From Sorghum bicolor (Eukaryota; Streptophyta; Magnoliopsida; Poales; Poaceae), in contig NC_012878.2 of assembly GCF_000003195.3 (NCBI RefSeq), positions 10,838,386-10,902,385 of the forward strand: a stretch of 64,000 nucleotides of DNA, read 5' to 3'. The notes beneath the pieces were generated by a model. The model saw only the letters and a program-made list of their open reading frames with translations, did no database searches and was not told where the DNA came from. Every line of letters begins with the position of its first letter. Position 1 is the first letter of the stretch. Shown here one piece after another: positions 22,426 through 34,929 of the stretch. The position numbers and the translations under genes were made by a program.

Positions 22426-24385
22426 ATGAGCGGTTTTCAATCGCCGCCAAACTTCATTGAAGATCGTGATCAATTGTTGAGGAGAACTAGACGCCGTCAG
22501 GTTTCTCTTCAAAGGTTCATCTCAGAGACCGAACCACTCGTGGAAGGAAGTCCCGCACTAGTTGTTGAGGTAGTCATGGCCCAAAAGACCATCGCTGAGT
22601 TCTCGTCCCCATTAGCTGACTTTGTCGCTACAGGCCCAAACCTGAACTTGGGCGATGCGACCTTTGAGCTCAAGCCTGCACTGATCAACATAGTGCAAGC
22701 TAGTCCATTCTGTGGGAAGCCACATGAGGATGCCAATGACCACCTTCAACACTTTTTGGAGGTGTGCAACACTTTCACCGTCAAGAACGTCACGGCGGAC
22801 GCCATCCGCCTTCACCTTTTCCCATTTTCACTCTTGGGGAAGGCAAAGCAGTGGTTCTACGCCAACAAGAGCGAAGTGACAACTTGGGACTAGTGTGTCA
22901 ATGCTTTCCTCAAAAAGTTCTTCCCAGCAGGCAAGACCAGTGCCTTTTGTGGGAAGATTTTGAGCTTCCAGCAACAGTCCAACGAGATGATTCCTGAAGC
23001 ATGGGAACGTCTCAATGAGTACATTCGCGCCTATCCTCATCATGGGATAGACGAATAGCTCATTATTCAAGGTTTCTACCACAGGCTGACCGGCATGGCC
23101 CGTAGTCACCTTGATGCCTTAGCTGGAGGGGCATTCTTGCAGAAAAATGTCAAGGATGCCAAGGACCTCATTGAAAAGATGGTCATCAACCAAGGATGGA
23201 ATGAGGAGCGCCTCCAGCCCATGAAGAGAGGTGTCCATGCCCTCAATGAGGTGGACATGCTCTCTGCTAAGATGGACCTCCTTATGAAGAAAATAGAGGA
23301 ATCTTCCTCTAAAAAGGGAATTGAAGCCATCCAGACCCTTGCTGCTGTTCGTGCTGTGGAAACTGATCCATGGTGTGAGGTATGTGGAGGAGATGATCAC
23401 TCGGGCAATAACTGCCCTGAGACCTAGGAGGAGGTGAGCTACATCAACAACAACTTCAACAACGGGAACCAACCCCAACAACAACAATGGAGTTCACGTC
23501 GCTTCTACCAAGGCCAAGGTATGGGTTACAATAATAATTCTAGTAATTCCTTTGGTAACCAACCTTCTCTTAGAGATCTTGTGCTAGGCCAAACTAATTA
23601 ATGATAGTATCAATAAGAGAATTGTGGCTAATCACAAGATCCTAGAAAGCCTTAGTGAGAAAATGGACAACTTTAATTCTGCCATTAAAAATCAATTGAG
23701 CTTTAATAAAATGTTAGAAACACAGTTAGCTCAACTAGCTACAGTTGTCCCATCATATGAGCAAGGTAGGATCCCAGGGAAACCTGAGGACCCACTTGAG
23801 TCTGTTAAAATAGTCTCTACGAGGTATGGTAAGCCTCCGGTCCATTCAAATTAGGGATATCTCCTTGATCCCCCGTTCATCACAAAGAAGGACGACCCAG
23901 GCATGCCGACCATCACTTGCGAGATCGGACCATAGCTCTTCCACAACGCCTTCTGCGACCTTGGATCAAGCGTCAACATCATGTCCAAGGTAATTTATGA
24001 AAATCTATTAGGGGGCATTTTGCTCCCTACCTTTATGAGATTGCAGATGGCGGACCAAACCATTCGGTTCCCGGAGGGAGTCGCTATGGACATCTTGGTT
24101 AAAATCCAAGATGAATATGCCCCTGCCGATTTCGTCATCCTCGACATGGGGGCGAACATCGACATCCCTGTCATCCTGGGACGGCCATTCCTGAACACGG
24201 TGAATGCCGTCATCTACGTCGGATCTGGCCAGATCCATCTACAGTTCGCAGGTAAGAGGATCAAATGTCCTTTCAATGGCTATAAAACTAACATGCGGCC
24301 AAAGTACACGAAACCGGAGGAGAAACCTCACGGAAAATCCCACCGGAGGTACAACAAAGGCAAGTCAGCCAAAAAGGCCGAATAG
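22426..24385 (+). pseudogene. Gag-protease of element C, broken
   Basis: Gag begins near 22426 with an Athila-type core: CGKPHEDANDHLQHFLEVC, LFPFSLLGKAKQWFY, then AFLKKFFPAGKTSA and EAWERLNEYI. A zinc knuckle CEVCGGDDHSGNNC lies at about 23380-23421. A linker rich in Asn and Gln follows. The aspartic-protease part (about 23860-24330) shows CDLGSSVNIM and ILGRPFL, with DLG where D-[ST]-G is usual. In-frame stops occur after TTWD (22891), GIDE (23056), CPET (23425) and others, so it cannot give one protein. No RT follows. In the family gag packages the RNA and the protease cuts the polyprotein. Confidence 0.8.
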
Positions 24386-25583
24386 AAGGAGGAACCCGTG
24401 AAGCAAGCAGAACATTCCAAAAAGGAATGGCGGGAGAAGGAGATGCCTACACGGTCCCCGTCTCTAGGACCGACCTAGGTGTCCACAGAATGAAACCCGA
24501 TGGAGAGGTCCTGCTCTATGGACCTAAAACATGGAGCCCTCCGCTGACCAGGTATGTCAGTAGTTATCTCATATTTATTTTCTGCATTTAAATTTTGCTT
24601 TTCAATTGCATGCTTACTTAAAAAAATTGCATTTTTTATTTGGACCAAATAACTTAGATATAAATAATAAAACTTGAGAAGAGTGATAAGAGAAAAGGTG
24701 AGCTGCTGGGGCCACCATTGCCTAGTCGGCTGACCTGGCTTGGTGGGTCCACCACCTCTCCCTCCACTCTCACTAGAAGGTGGAATCCTAGGAATGACAA
24801 AGGATGCCCTGGGGCTCCCAATGGCAGGTTGACTGACCTTGCCTTGGTGCCACCTGGCATCCTGCCACCTCGAAATGATGATGTCAAAGGATCCCATGCT
24901 CAACACACTAGCCAGAATTCGAGGTGAAATGGTCCAATGCTCATGACTTTAGCTTAATTAGGATGCTACTTTAAGCACTTTTTGATGCTTTAGGGAACAT
25001 GCCAACAACCAAAGCTAGCATAGGAAGTAACAATGCATGCTTAAGGGTCCCCATGGTCCATGGGAATCACTTTGGTGCTTGTCCCCTCTTTTGCTTTCTC
25101 CTTTTCTCTTTCACTAAGCACTAAACATGGGAATCTGAGGCAACCAGCAGCAACTTTAGGTCAGCACCACCACTATCTTTATCAGACAACCCAACATAGC
25201 ATGATTAAAGTGGTGGGGGCAAAAGTCTTGGTCGACCGACCATGCTTTTGGTCTCACTTGGTGACTTTTTGCAAGCACGAGGCTAGGTTCCTTGTGCAAA
25301 GTTGAAGGCATGTTTCAAAGGGGGTGAACCACGGTCGGCCGACCTACCCTATGGGGGGTCTTGCTATGCCCTTTCACCCCAATAAATAACACCCCAATGT
25401 GAGATCAATTCCACACCACAACCAACAGAATCATCTTGAGCTCACTTGGCCTTCTCTCTTCTATTTAGTGTTCCAAGCCTTCTCAAGCTTAGTGTAGTAG
25501 TAGATATAAACCTAGAAACATTTCCCTTCTGCATAGTAGTATAGTAGGAAGCTTGGTCTTGTTTGTTCACTTGTGAAGCTAGC
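24386..25583 (+). other. Non-coding region of C where RT, RNase H and integrase are missing
   Basis: About 1.2 kb between protease and ORF-1-like gene with no pol remnant. Several GGTCGACCGACC-like boxes recur (for example 25230-25241 and 25332-25345), as in the LTRs. Short frames here are not gene-like. Confidence 0.55.
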
Positions 25584-26998
25584 ATGAAGAAATTCATCTC
25601 CGCCAAGCTCACCAAGAAGAGGCAGGGTGATGGCTCATCCTCGAGCTCTCACCACTCTGAAGGTAGGAGCCATGAGAGAGTGGAGGAGGAACAACTGCAC
25701 ACTCTTGTTCCCTTCATCCCCGCTGATAGGATACTGGAGCCCCACGACAACCTCTTGCTCACTCATGAAGAGCTAGGAAAGCTCTACACCCTTCACACTT
25801 GCGGCTTCAACCATACCGCTGTCTTTGACGAGCAACTCTTGGACCAATCAGGTATAAGCACCGACTTTCCTACTGTCTTTTATGTCAATGGTTGGGGTGG
25901 ATTTTGGCAAGTTCCTCAATTTGGTGTAAAAGTACTCTCTCAAGAATTTCTTGCCACACTAAAATCAAACGATGCGGGAGTAACTTTTCGCATGTTCAAC
26001 AAAGATTACAGTTTAACTTGGAGTGAACTGAGTACATGTCTAGGCTTTGATCAATATTGTGAGCTAGACATAGATCATGCTCTACAAAATTTTGACTTAG
26101 CTAAGTTCTGGAAGTTGATTACTTGCTCCAATAATCTCTCTGTTCGTAGACCTGTCCAAATCTATAACCCAACCTTAAGATTCATGTACATTTGGGTCGT
26201 AGTCACTCTCTTCCCTGGTCCTAGTATGGATGATATAGGCTGTAAAGAATTGCAAATCCTTTATGCCATGGTAAATAAAATCAGATTTTCACATGTTAAG
26301 TGGCTAGTACCTTTCTGGATTTCCTCCATTGCACCTAGCATGCCCCTATGCTTTACTTCACTTATCACCAGAATTGCTGAATCTATGGGTTTGCTTGAAA
26401 CAAATGAAGTAGAGTACATCTAGGATGATAGATCTATCTTAGGTGAGCAGATGTTTAGGAGTGCTAATTTGATTAAGAGAGATCCCAGAAATGACCTTAA
26501 ATGATTTATGGGAACCATCCTATTGAAGTCTCTCTTCTTGATGAGAACCTTTGGTTGTATAATGCTTCATCACTAACCCTAAGGCTAGGAAGAGAGAATA
26601 GAGCCAACCCTATTGCAAGGATGGACAGGATGACGAGAGCACGGTCCCATGCTGCTCAACAGCAAGCTGGTCCCTCTTATGCTGCCCCACAAGAGGAGGA
26701 TGAGGTGAACTCCATGCACATGGAAACACCTCATCACTCCAAGACGTCTTCAACAGCACGCACCCCTTGCCCTCGTGGTAGGGGGAGGCGCCAACCACTG
26801 TTTGAAATGGAGACACTCATCAGTGATATGGAAAACATCAACATTGGACAGCAGACCACCTTGCAGCTCATGAAAGAGAACTTGGACATGGCCCAAAGCC
26901 TCCAAGCTGAGAGTGAGTACCGATGGGACCAGTGGTTTGGGTATCAACCACCCAGTGAGCAAGAAGGCAAGCTTGGGGGATATTCTCTCCCCCACTAA
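25584..26998 (+). pseudogene. Athila ORF-1/env-like gene of element C, frameshifted
   Basis: ATG at 25584 opens a 279-residue frame to 26423: a basic, Ser-rich start (KKFISAKLTKKRQ), then TDFPTVFYVNGWGGFW and VTFRMFNKDYSLTWSELSTCLGF. This resembles the protein of unknown role placed after integrase in Athila elements (the Arabidopsis ORF-1 family). After a stop at 26423 and a frame change it goes on (26501-26998) with a low-complexity part and an end containing SDMENINIGQQTTLQLMKENLD, probably helical. The frame ends over an internal polypurine-like word (26969-26980). Function in the family is unknown; this copy is broken. Confidence 0.65.
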
Positions 26999-28357
26999 GG
27001 TAAGTTTATCCAAGGTAAGTTTCCAAACCCCCTAATTTAATTCTTGCTTTATTGCATTTTGTTGGTTTCCTTCTTGCATAATAAAAAAATCTAAAAAAAT
27101 ATTTATTTGCTTTATTTCCTTTTTATATATATGCTTCATGTGTGCTATCCTTCCTATGGAAATGATGATGAAATTGCTAGTTAATGTCTCTCTAGTACTT
27201 GTTTACAACTTATCATTTCTCTAAGTATGGACTACTTAGCATTCTTAACCATCATGAACTTGAACACTTAGTGGGTTGCAAGTGCTAAAACAAAGTCTAA
27301 GTTGTTATGAGACATGATATAGCTAAGATAAGAGATCTATACTATTATTCTAAGCATGCATGATTGCCAGAGAATTTATTTTTTAAAGATGAATAAAAAC
27401 TTAATTGTTCCTCAATGGTGTTAAACTCCTACCACAAGCCATATATGCTCTACATGATGGAAACCCAACACATAGGCTGCTTGCTTGTGTTGAGAGTTGT
27501 CAACTCTTGTTGACCCTTGGTTTAGAGTTGTGTCATGCTCAATGAGATCAAGATCCACACCATCCACATACATCTGCTGCTCCTACACTGGGAGTATGCA
27601 ACATTCCATACCATTCCATTTCCATTCCACCAAATATAGATGCTCCATGCTCTAAGTGTAGAATCTCTCTCTCTAATAACTAAATGTTAGATGAGACACA
27701 AAGCAAAGGCTATAGAAAAATAATCATCTTGTTAGGAAGGACATCATCAAGTCCTTAAGAGAGAGAGAGAGAGAAATGCTAGCCTTGTCTCAATAGAAAA
27801 GAAATATAGAGAGAGCACAATCAAATAAAGGACCCATCTAGCCATCATACTCATACCACCTTTCCACATATATATCTTGATCTCGAGCATGACACTACTC
27901 TTCCTCCAAGGATCCGAGGTTTGACTTCACAACATATGCAATGTAAGTACGCCATCCCCTTGTTCCTACCTTGAGCTCCACATAAGCCTTTATTACAGTA
28001 GGATTACATAGAGAAGGCAAATTACTCATATGCCTCGGTAAGGATTATACACCACTTGAGTGACTTGAGAGAAACCATATGAGGAACATTAAGATTTCTT
28101 TTGAAAACCTCAGCAAAGAACCTCTGGCATGAAACTTGCTAAAGAATGAGAAAAGTAGATGTCCAGTCAAAGCTTTTCTATCTCTCAACATCCCAAGACT
28201 GAGTTAATGTTATAAGCCCCATGGGTGTTAAAGTAACATTGGTGTGTTAGCATTGCTAAGTTTTCCAATCAAGGAGAAGTTCTTTGTTGTGCACTTAGTA
28301 CTATTAAGATGTTAACTTAGTGATAATACCTGATCCAATCGAACCAAGTCTTGATTG
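26999..28357 (+). other. 3' non-coding region of element C
   Basis: AT-rich, no gene. Shares wording and order with the 3' region of B (CTCCTACCACAAGCCATATAT, then a TCAAGATCCAC word, then CTCCTACACTGGGAGTA). A GA-repeat lies at 27757-27775. Confidence 0.5.
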
Positions 28358-28376
28358 TTTGCTCGGGACGAGCAAA
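28358..28376 (+). other. Conserved hairpin upstream of the C polypurine tract
   Basis: TTTGCTC, loop GGGAC, GAGCAAA: 7-bp stem, 4 bp before the polypurine tract. Counterpart of 7543-7562 in B. Confidence 0.6.
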
Positions 28377-28380
28377 GGTT

Positions 28381-28395
28381 AAGCTTGGGGGATCT
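28381..28395 (+). other. 3' polypurine tract of C
   Basis: AAGCTTGGGGGATCT directly before the 3' LTR. Confidence 0.8.
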
Positions 28396-30276
28396 TGTTG
28401 ACGGGAAATAAGACCCAGTTCTATATACTCAAAAGCCCATCAACAGTCCTCAATTGAAGGAAGATAAGCATCACATGAACATATTTATCACTAATAAAGT
28501 TCCACTTGTACTCTTAGCTTATTCAATGCAGGGAAGAAGGAAATAAGCCCTGTGGGCCCCATAACATAGGTCGGCCGATCATGGTTTGGGCACACCTGGG
28601 GCTCCCCTCCATGGCATGAGCCATGGCATACTCCAAGGAGTCAATCCCAACCCTTGGATCCAAGTGTGCTTGCCCTCAATGGTTCAAACACTTAGCACAT
28701 GGATCCTTGGGCCCACATGGAAGCAAGCAAGTGTGCAACTAGACTCAATTTTAGACAACACTTCACATGACAAGTGGGGACACCACCAGGAGGCCAGTGG
28801 TGGGCTAGGGGCCCCAAAGGTCGGTCGGCCGACCGACCAATTGGGTCATGCCACCTGGCCCAGCCTCCCACCGACTTAAGGACCATCCAAAAGGTCCGTG
28901 GAACCCACTATTAGCCAGATGGTAGGTTGACCGACCTACAGGTGGGCCCCATCTAGAGTTGGTTCACTTCCACCGACCTTCCTCACATTCACCATGTGTG
29001 GTAAATCTTCAACCGTCCATCTAAGGTGGTTGGGAGGTCGGTGCATCCAAGGGTGGAGATGGAAGGAGCACGCGGATCGCTTACATGGCACCCCCTTTCT
29101 CACCCCTATATAAGGAGGGGTCCTCCACCTTCCCAATACATCTCTCACATCTTCCGTCTATCATTTCATTTCTAAATCCCACTTGGGAGATCAAGTGTAG
29201 TGTAGTATAGTCAAGAGTGGGAGTTAGAGTCGAGTCGAGCGAAGCTCGGGTCTCCGGAGCTGTCTTCTGGAGAGTCTGGTATAGCTCTTGTACCTTTTCT
29301 CTTCTATTACATTCTTTATATTAATATAGTCTTTCTTTACTTTACTAATTATTTACTTCAAGTCTTTACTTTGAGTATTGCTTAGTGTATTACTATTCTT
29401 GTAGTAGTGTTGTGTCTTAGTCTTATTTGTGTAGTTGCCTTAGTTAGATTAGTGTCTTCAACACCTTGTGTGTGTTCCACTACCATTAGGGGCTTTGGCT
29501 ATTTACGTGATAGTTGAAGTTATAAGACTCGTGTAAGAGAGGTACTTAGGCTAGCGGTTATTAGTGGATGCTACCGTATCAAACATGTTAGCGGGTGGCG
29601 GCGAAGCGTGACGGGCCTCTGCTTCCCAGTAGGTTCTCTTCATGTCGGGTACGGTCTGTAGGCGCCCATAAGACAAATGTCCGCTTGGATAGGAGTTTCA
29701 TCCTCCTATTGCAGTCGACTTCCACCACACAAGACTGTTTGGATACTAGTCTAGTTGAGTCATTTACATTGATTAGGATTAGAACACAAAAGTAGGGTTA
29801 GATACGTAGGAGTCCTTACTCACTCGTTGTCCTCCCACCTAGCTAGCTCACTACCAGTTATCTTTACTTACCTTTATCTGACTTATCTATTATTCTATCT
29901 TGCTATTCTTACCCCCTATTAGCACTAGTGAATTTAGATTGAGTAGACACAAACCACGGATATCCATCCATATATTTATTGGAGAGTCTTAGTCCGCTTC
30001 CCGTGAGCAAACTATAAATTACGACACCGCAGATACTCACCACGGTTGAAGTGCTACAGCGGTACCTGTGCGCTTGCTAAGTTACCCTTGGTACTTCTTG
30101 CGTCACCGCTAGAGTTTAGTGTTGCTTAGCATTTCTAGAGCCGTTGCTCAGGGTAGCCTGACACCCTATCCTAGTAACGGCTCAGGCTTGCATTTAAGCA
30201 GTACTAGTTAGGCGCCACCATTTCTAGATACTTGTCACATCTTACTCTAGCGAGTGTGCGTTATGATTTTCCAACA
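28396..30276 (+). repeat. 3' LTR of element C
   Basis: 1881 bp, same ends as the 5' LTR. Carries an intact 20-bp palindrome GGTCGGTCGG/CCGACCGACC at 28819-28838, which has one change in the 5' copy. Confidence 0.92.
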
Positions 30277-30281
30277 TGAAG

Positions 30282-30675
30282 CAAGGGACAAGAATGGTTG
30301 ATGAGTATTATAAGGAGATGGAGCTGCTGTTAGTACCTGCTAGAATTAGAGAGGATCCAGAGTAAAAAATGGCAAGATTTTTGGGTGGTCTCAATGAGAA
30401 AATTGCTGGTTTTGTTGAGATGTTTCTATACCATACTTTGCAAGACCTTGTTGATCAAGCTATGCACACTGAAAGAAAAATTCAGCAAGAGACACGTAGA
30501 AAATCTTATGCAAGTCATTCTATTACAGTCTCATGGCGCAAGAAGCAGTCTGTCACTTCATTTGGTGGGGGACGGACCCAAGGTACCGCAGCTAGTCCCT
30601 CTTCATCTATTGCTCCTTTGAAGATGGCAATTTCTACAGCATCATCTCCTGCAAAACAACAGCGACCTGCTACCA
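30282..30675 (+). pseudogene. Gag of element E, 3' part
   Basis: Continues the E gag after the C insertion: KQGTRMVDEYYKEMELL, one stop, then MARFLGGLNEKIAGFVE and VDQAMHTERKIQQETRRK. The linker that follows (Ser/Pro-rich) runs straight into RT sequence without a zinc knuckle or protease, so those parts are deleted. Confidence 0.75.
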
Positions 30676-31312
30676 ATCCAGAGGAAACAAAAGAAATTCA
30701 GCAACAAGTGGAAGAATTGATGAGAAAAGGTATGTGCAGGAAAGTCTTTCACCTTGTGCAGTCCCTGTTCTTTTAGTTCCTAAGAAAGATGGTTCATGGT
30801 GAATGTGCATTGACTGTAAAGCTATTAATAACATCATAGTAAGGTATAGGTATCCTATTCCTAGACTTGATGATATGCTTGATGAACTTAGTGGTGCAAT
30901 AATTTTCACTAAAATTGACTTGAGAAGTGTCTATCACCAAATAAGAATGAGGGAAGGAGATGAGTGGAAAACAACTTTTAAAACCAAGTTTGGGTTGTAT
31001 GAATGATTGGTAATCCTTTTGGATTGACTAATGCACCAAATATCTTTATGAGATTGATGAATCATGTGCTTAGATCTTTCATTGGCAAGTTTGTTATGGT
31101 TTACTTTGATGATACATTAATTTATAGCAAGTCTCTTGATGAACATATTGAGCATATCCAAAGTGTGCTTGTTGTCCTACATGAGCAAAAAATGTATGCT
31201 AACCTTGATAAGTGCACATTTTGCACTGACAAGGTAGTCTTTATTGGCTTTGTTGTTTCAGGTCAAGGTGTGGAGGTGGATGAGGAAAATATCAAAGCTA
31301 TTTGTGAGTGGG
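30676..31312 (+). pseudogene. Reverse transcriptase fragment of element E
   Basis: Shows NPEETKEIQQQVEELMRKG, then the RT core: PVLLVPKKDGSW region, [37 protein letters not shown] and the catalytic box YFDDTLIYS, ending AICEW. At least two stops or frame changes break it (near 30740-30800 and 31004). It is cut at 31312 by D, and beyond D there is no further RT or RNase H, so the rest was already lost. Confidence 0.8.
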
Positions 31313-33539
31313 TGAAACGACCCAGATTTTTCCACGAAGGGGAAAATCCACAGATTCGAATTATAATGTGATAATTCAAAAATTGAACCATCACATTATC
31401 ATATATCAGCTGTTATCACAGTCATGCATCGTGGAAAAACAAGGTTACAACACATTTACTTTACAACTCTTGGTCAACAAGCCTATTACATCGTTTTTCT
31501 AGCGGAAACACACACGAGTCTTTATCAGAGTCGATGTAGCGCGTCAGCGGTGAAGGCTCCTCCTTCACAGGCAATCATCAGAGTCGGTGTAGTTTATCAG
31601 CGGGCGTAGCCTTCATCTCCGAACCAAACTTGAGCGCAGGAACGAGACCACCTAATCCTTCTATTCTCCGTAGTTATCGTCATAGATCACGTTCAAAACC
31701 TGCTAAACAATTTTCAGTACGATTTGTACTGGCCACTGGCTCCCACCCTATGCTTTTGCGTAGCTTTGTGGTAGGTGGAAATGCAAAGGGTATATCAAGA
31801 GGCCTATGTATAGCTGTAGTTTTTCCTATGCAAGTTCATCAATATTTTATAATAATAATTCATCAAGTTTTATTCCATCTCATCCACACATCCATCCATC
31901 CATCCCATCACACACATCTCACCACACTCTCACTCTCTAGGCGGCAAGTACGACTCCCGCTCGTGCCTTGCCTCAACGGCCAACGCCGGATCCAACACAA
32001 ACCCAGGGGAAGGTAGAAAGGTCTCCTCTCACTAGTCAAGCGAAGCGGATCATAGGAAAGGTCCATAGCCGAGAAGACGGCATATGTATCGATCGATCAA
32101 CCAAACTCTGCAGAGGTTTACACTAGCCACAAGATCACCATCATCGACGAACCGGCTCGTCTAGGCTGATACCGGGCTGCCTTCCAACTAAATACGATGC
32201 CACCCTACCACTCAGGACTGGGGCCACACCGGAGTACCACCGGCATGCTGAGACTGTGAGGCGTAGTACCGGGCCCCCAAGGGTCACTACGCTGTCTTAG
32301 GAGGGTGTGGGTCCTCATGCCCGTACCTCCCTACACTATCCGCTATCAACCTAGTAGTAGTGGCACCGCACTAGCTGGTCGTACATCCGTCCCGCACCAT
32401 AATAAGGCGAGTGGCGTGTAAGGCTTCCTACGAACCGGTTCTCAGAACATCTCAGTCCTTAGGGTAACCGAACAGGACATCTTCATGAGGGGCCAGCCGA
32501 TGCCCCTCTCGACGGGACACCCGGCTACCCCGTGCTATACAGCACCTCCCATCCCGGTGCTTCGTCCCACGAAGACACTCCACTCCGGGACCTCTCCCTG
32601 TCACATGTACCCGCCACAGGTATCTCTCATGGAGAACGCCCAGGTAGCGTTCCCCGGCAAGACTTGTCCCAAGACTCGTCGTAAATCCTGCTCGGTCGAC
32701 TCGACCCTCACCACACACCCAAGACACACGCCAAGATCTCCCCATATCCATTATCCATTTCTTAACCAGTTATCGGCACACGTGCCTTATCCACTCACAT
32801 CCAATCCTCCACAATGCATCACATCACAGATATAATGCGTAGTAGAAGCAGTAGCAAGTAGTATGCAAGCATCTAACCTAATAGCGGGTGTGCGAGGGTT
32901 ATAGGTTGCAACAAGGCAATGGCTCACAAGCATTTCTACCATGCAACCTATCATAGTTCATTTGCATAAAAGTAAAGCACTAGCATCTATAATATTGCAT
33001 GTCTAATAGGATTCTACGAGGTTGGGTGGGACGTGGCACCTGTCGAGTGACATTTCCAGGATCCTCAGTTCACTTGTAGTTGTACTCATCCAAGGTCTTT
33101 CTCCTATCTGCATGTCCTTCCTTCGACTGGTTCCGATTCGATCATCGCTAACCGAAGCAACTACCTCGTAAACGACAATCAAGGCGAAACAATCAAACCA
33201 CTAGACCTAGAAAGATCGCGAAAAGAGACGACAGAACACTGAGGAACAACTACTCTAAAAGCGCAACGAAAGGAAAACAACTTAGCCCTCTCGGCGGATG
33301 TCCGATCCCTGGGCTAAAAGAAACGGGAATGGTTGTTCACTAAGTACAAGCCAGAGTCTTAGCCTAGCCGGTACTTCCCGGGTTAACTGAGTCAACCTGT
33401 ACGGCTTTATTAAATGGCTTAGACTCTAACTCATTCTAAGCAAACACCACAACTTACAGTCTTTCGATCCAAGTGTCATAGAGATCGACAGGAATCGAAA
33501 AGGCTATGAGCACGGGAAGTTCCGGTCTCTCTCAATCCA

Positions 33540-34580
33540 TACGCCATTGTAGTTGGCGAGAGCCAAGAGAGGGTGGAACAAGGAGAGAAGAAAAGGGGAG
33601 TGGTCTACTTCTTCCTATCCACTCGCCATGGCAACGGCGGAAATCGTGGAAATGGAATCAAAACACTAAGCAAGCAAAAGGGGCAAACCCACATCTTACT
33701 GGATCGATGGGGATTGAGAATAAGAGAGAAGAACGAAATCACACTCTTCCAACCAACACGCCATGGAACAATCGACAGTTAGAGGAACAAACACGATCCC
33801 ACGAACTACACCAACTCATATCATTCCGCGACCTAGGTGCTTCTGAATCGGCACAAGGTCATTCCTATAGTTCCACACGATGCGGTTGTCATCGCGGGAA
33901 CTAGGGGAAATGCCTGGGTCTAGGTGGCATAAGCATACGAGACAGATAAGATATTCGTGCGAGAAAAACAGGTAAAGCCCGATGGCCATGGCGAGGTTGA
34001 CTCGCGGCCATGATCTTCACCTAACGAGTTGGCTTTCATAAGTCCCACGATTGTCGTCCGCTAGTCTCCCACTAAACTAGGTCACGAGTGGCTTGCCAGG
34101 TGCGGGTAGGAGGCGCACCGACAGCAAGTCCATGGTGACCACGCCTGTGGGTCAAATAGGGTCGCTAACGATCATGGCACTAGAGAGTCGATTAAACACG
34201 AGAAAACGAGTTACGCTCGGCATCAAGATCACGGCGGGACAAACCCACGATCGAGATGATCAAACGCACTACCATTTTCCCGACCGGCTCGAAGGCTCGG
34301 TCCTCAGGCAAATAACAAAAAGAAAGAACATCGACAACACGAGAGTAGGGACATGCTTGGCACTACGACCATGGCGAGACGAACTCGCGATCGCAACATT
34401 CAAACACGTCACTCTCTCAACCGGCTCGACGGCACGGTCCACAACGACAAGAACAAACACACAAAGAATCGCGACTCAACCAAAGACAACACAAGGGACA
34501 CGATGACAACTCGGAGTAGCACATTTCCATAGCGACCAAAAGAGATAGAGTAGACCGGCGCGAAGGCACGGCACAGGCAT
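33540..34580 (-). repeat. Degenerate tandem repeats inside D
   Basis: ACTCGCCATGG-like words recur at about 33542, 33621 and 33758. A block with CCGGCTCGAAGGCTCGGTCC (34281) returns about 140 bp later as CCGGCTCGACGGCACGGTCC (34421), and weakly again near 34556. Old, diverged repeats. Confidence 0.5.
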
Positions 34581-34929
34581 AGAATAGATAGATCATGAAT
34601 CGACGAGCATAGATAGATGGATATCGATGATCACTAACAAGTATATACAAAGATACAAGAATGAAGGGCAAGAGTTTTGTTGACGCCACGAAGGGCGTCA
34701 ACTCAGTTCAAGGTTCGACCTTGGTGTTGGACGAAGATCTACTGCGGGCTTGCTGCTGCTCTTGGTTGGCTTTTGCTTGCTGCGGCTCGGCTGGAGGCAG
34801 CAGGCATCGGGAAGGCATCGAAAGCACGACGAGGCCACTGCTTCCCTGCAACAGTGAAGGTTCACGGCGCGAAGGCCGATTTCAGCAAGGCGAAACAGGA
34901 AGGGGAAACAAGGGGAACTTGGGCACTGG

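Larger units (their letters stand above)
20393..30276 (+). mobile_element. Athila-type LTR retrotransposon C, pol-deficient
   Basis: Two 1881-bp LTRs (20393-22273 and 28396-30276) starting TGTTGACGGG and ending CCAACA, with perfect target duplication TGAAG (20388-20392 and 30277-30281). tRNA-Asp primer site after the 5' LTR and polypurine tract before the 3' LTR. The interior has a damaged gag-protease and a damaged Athila ORF-1-like gene, with RT, RNase H and integrase absent. The LTRs differ at more than 40 positions, so C is clearly older than B and G. Inserted in the gag of E. Confidence 0.92.

Noticed and set aside
32485..32835. Open frame in D with Pro/Thr/His-rich product
   Set aside because: Lies in the presumed LTR leader, no known domain and no support from F.
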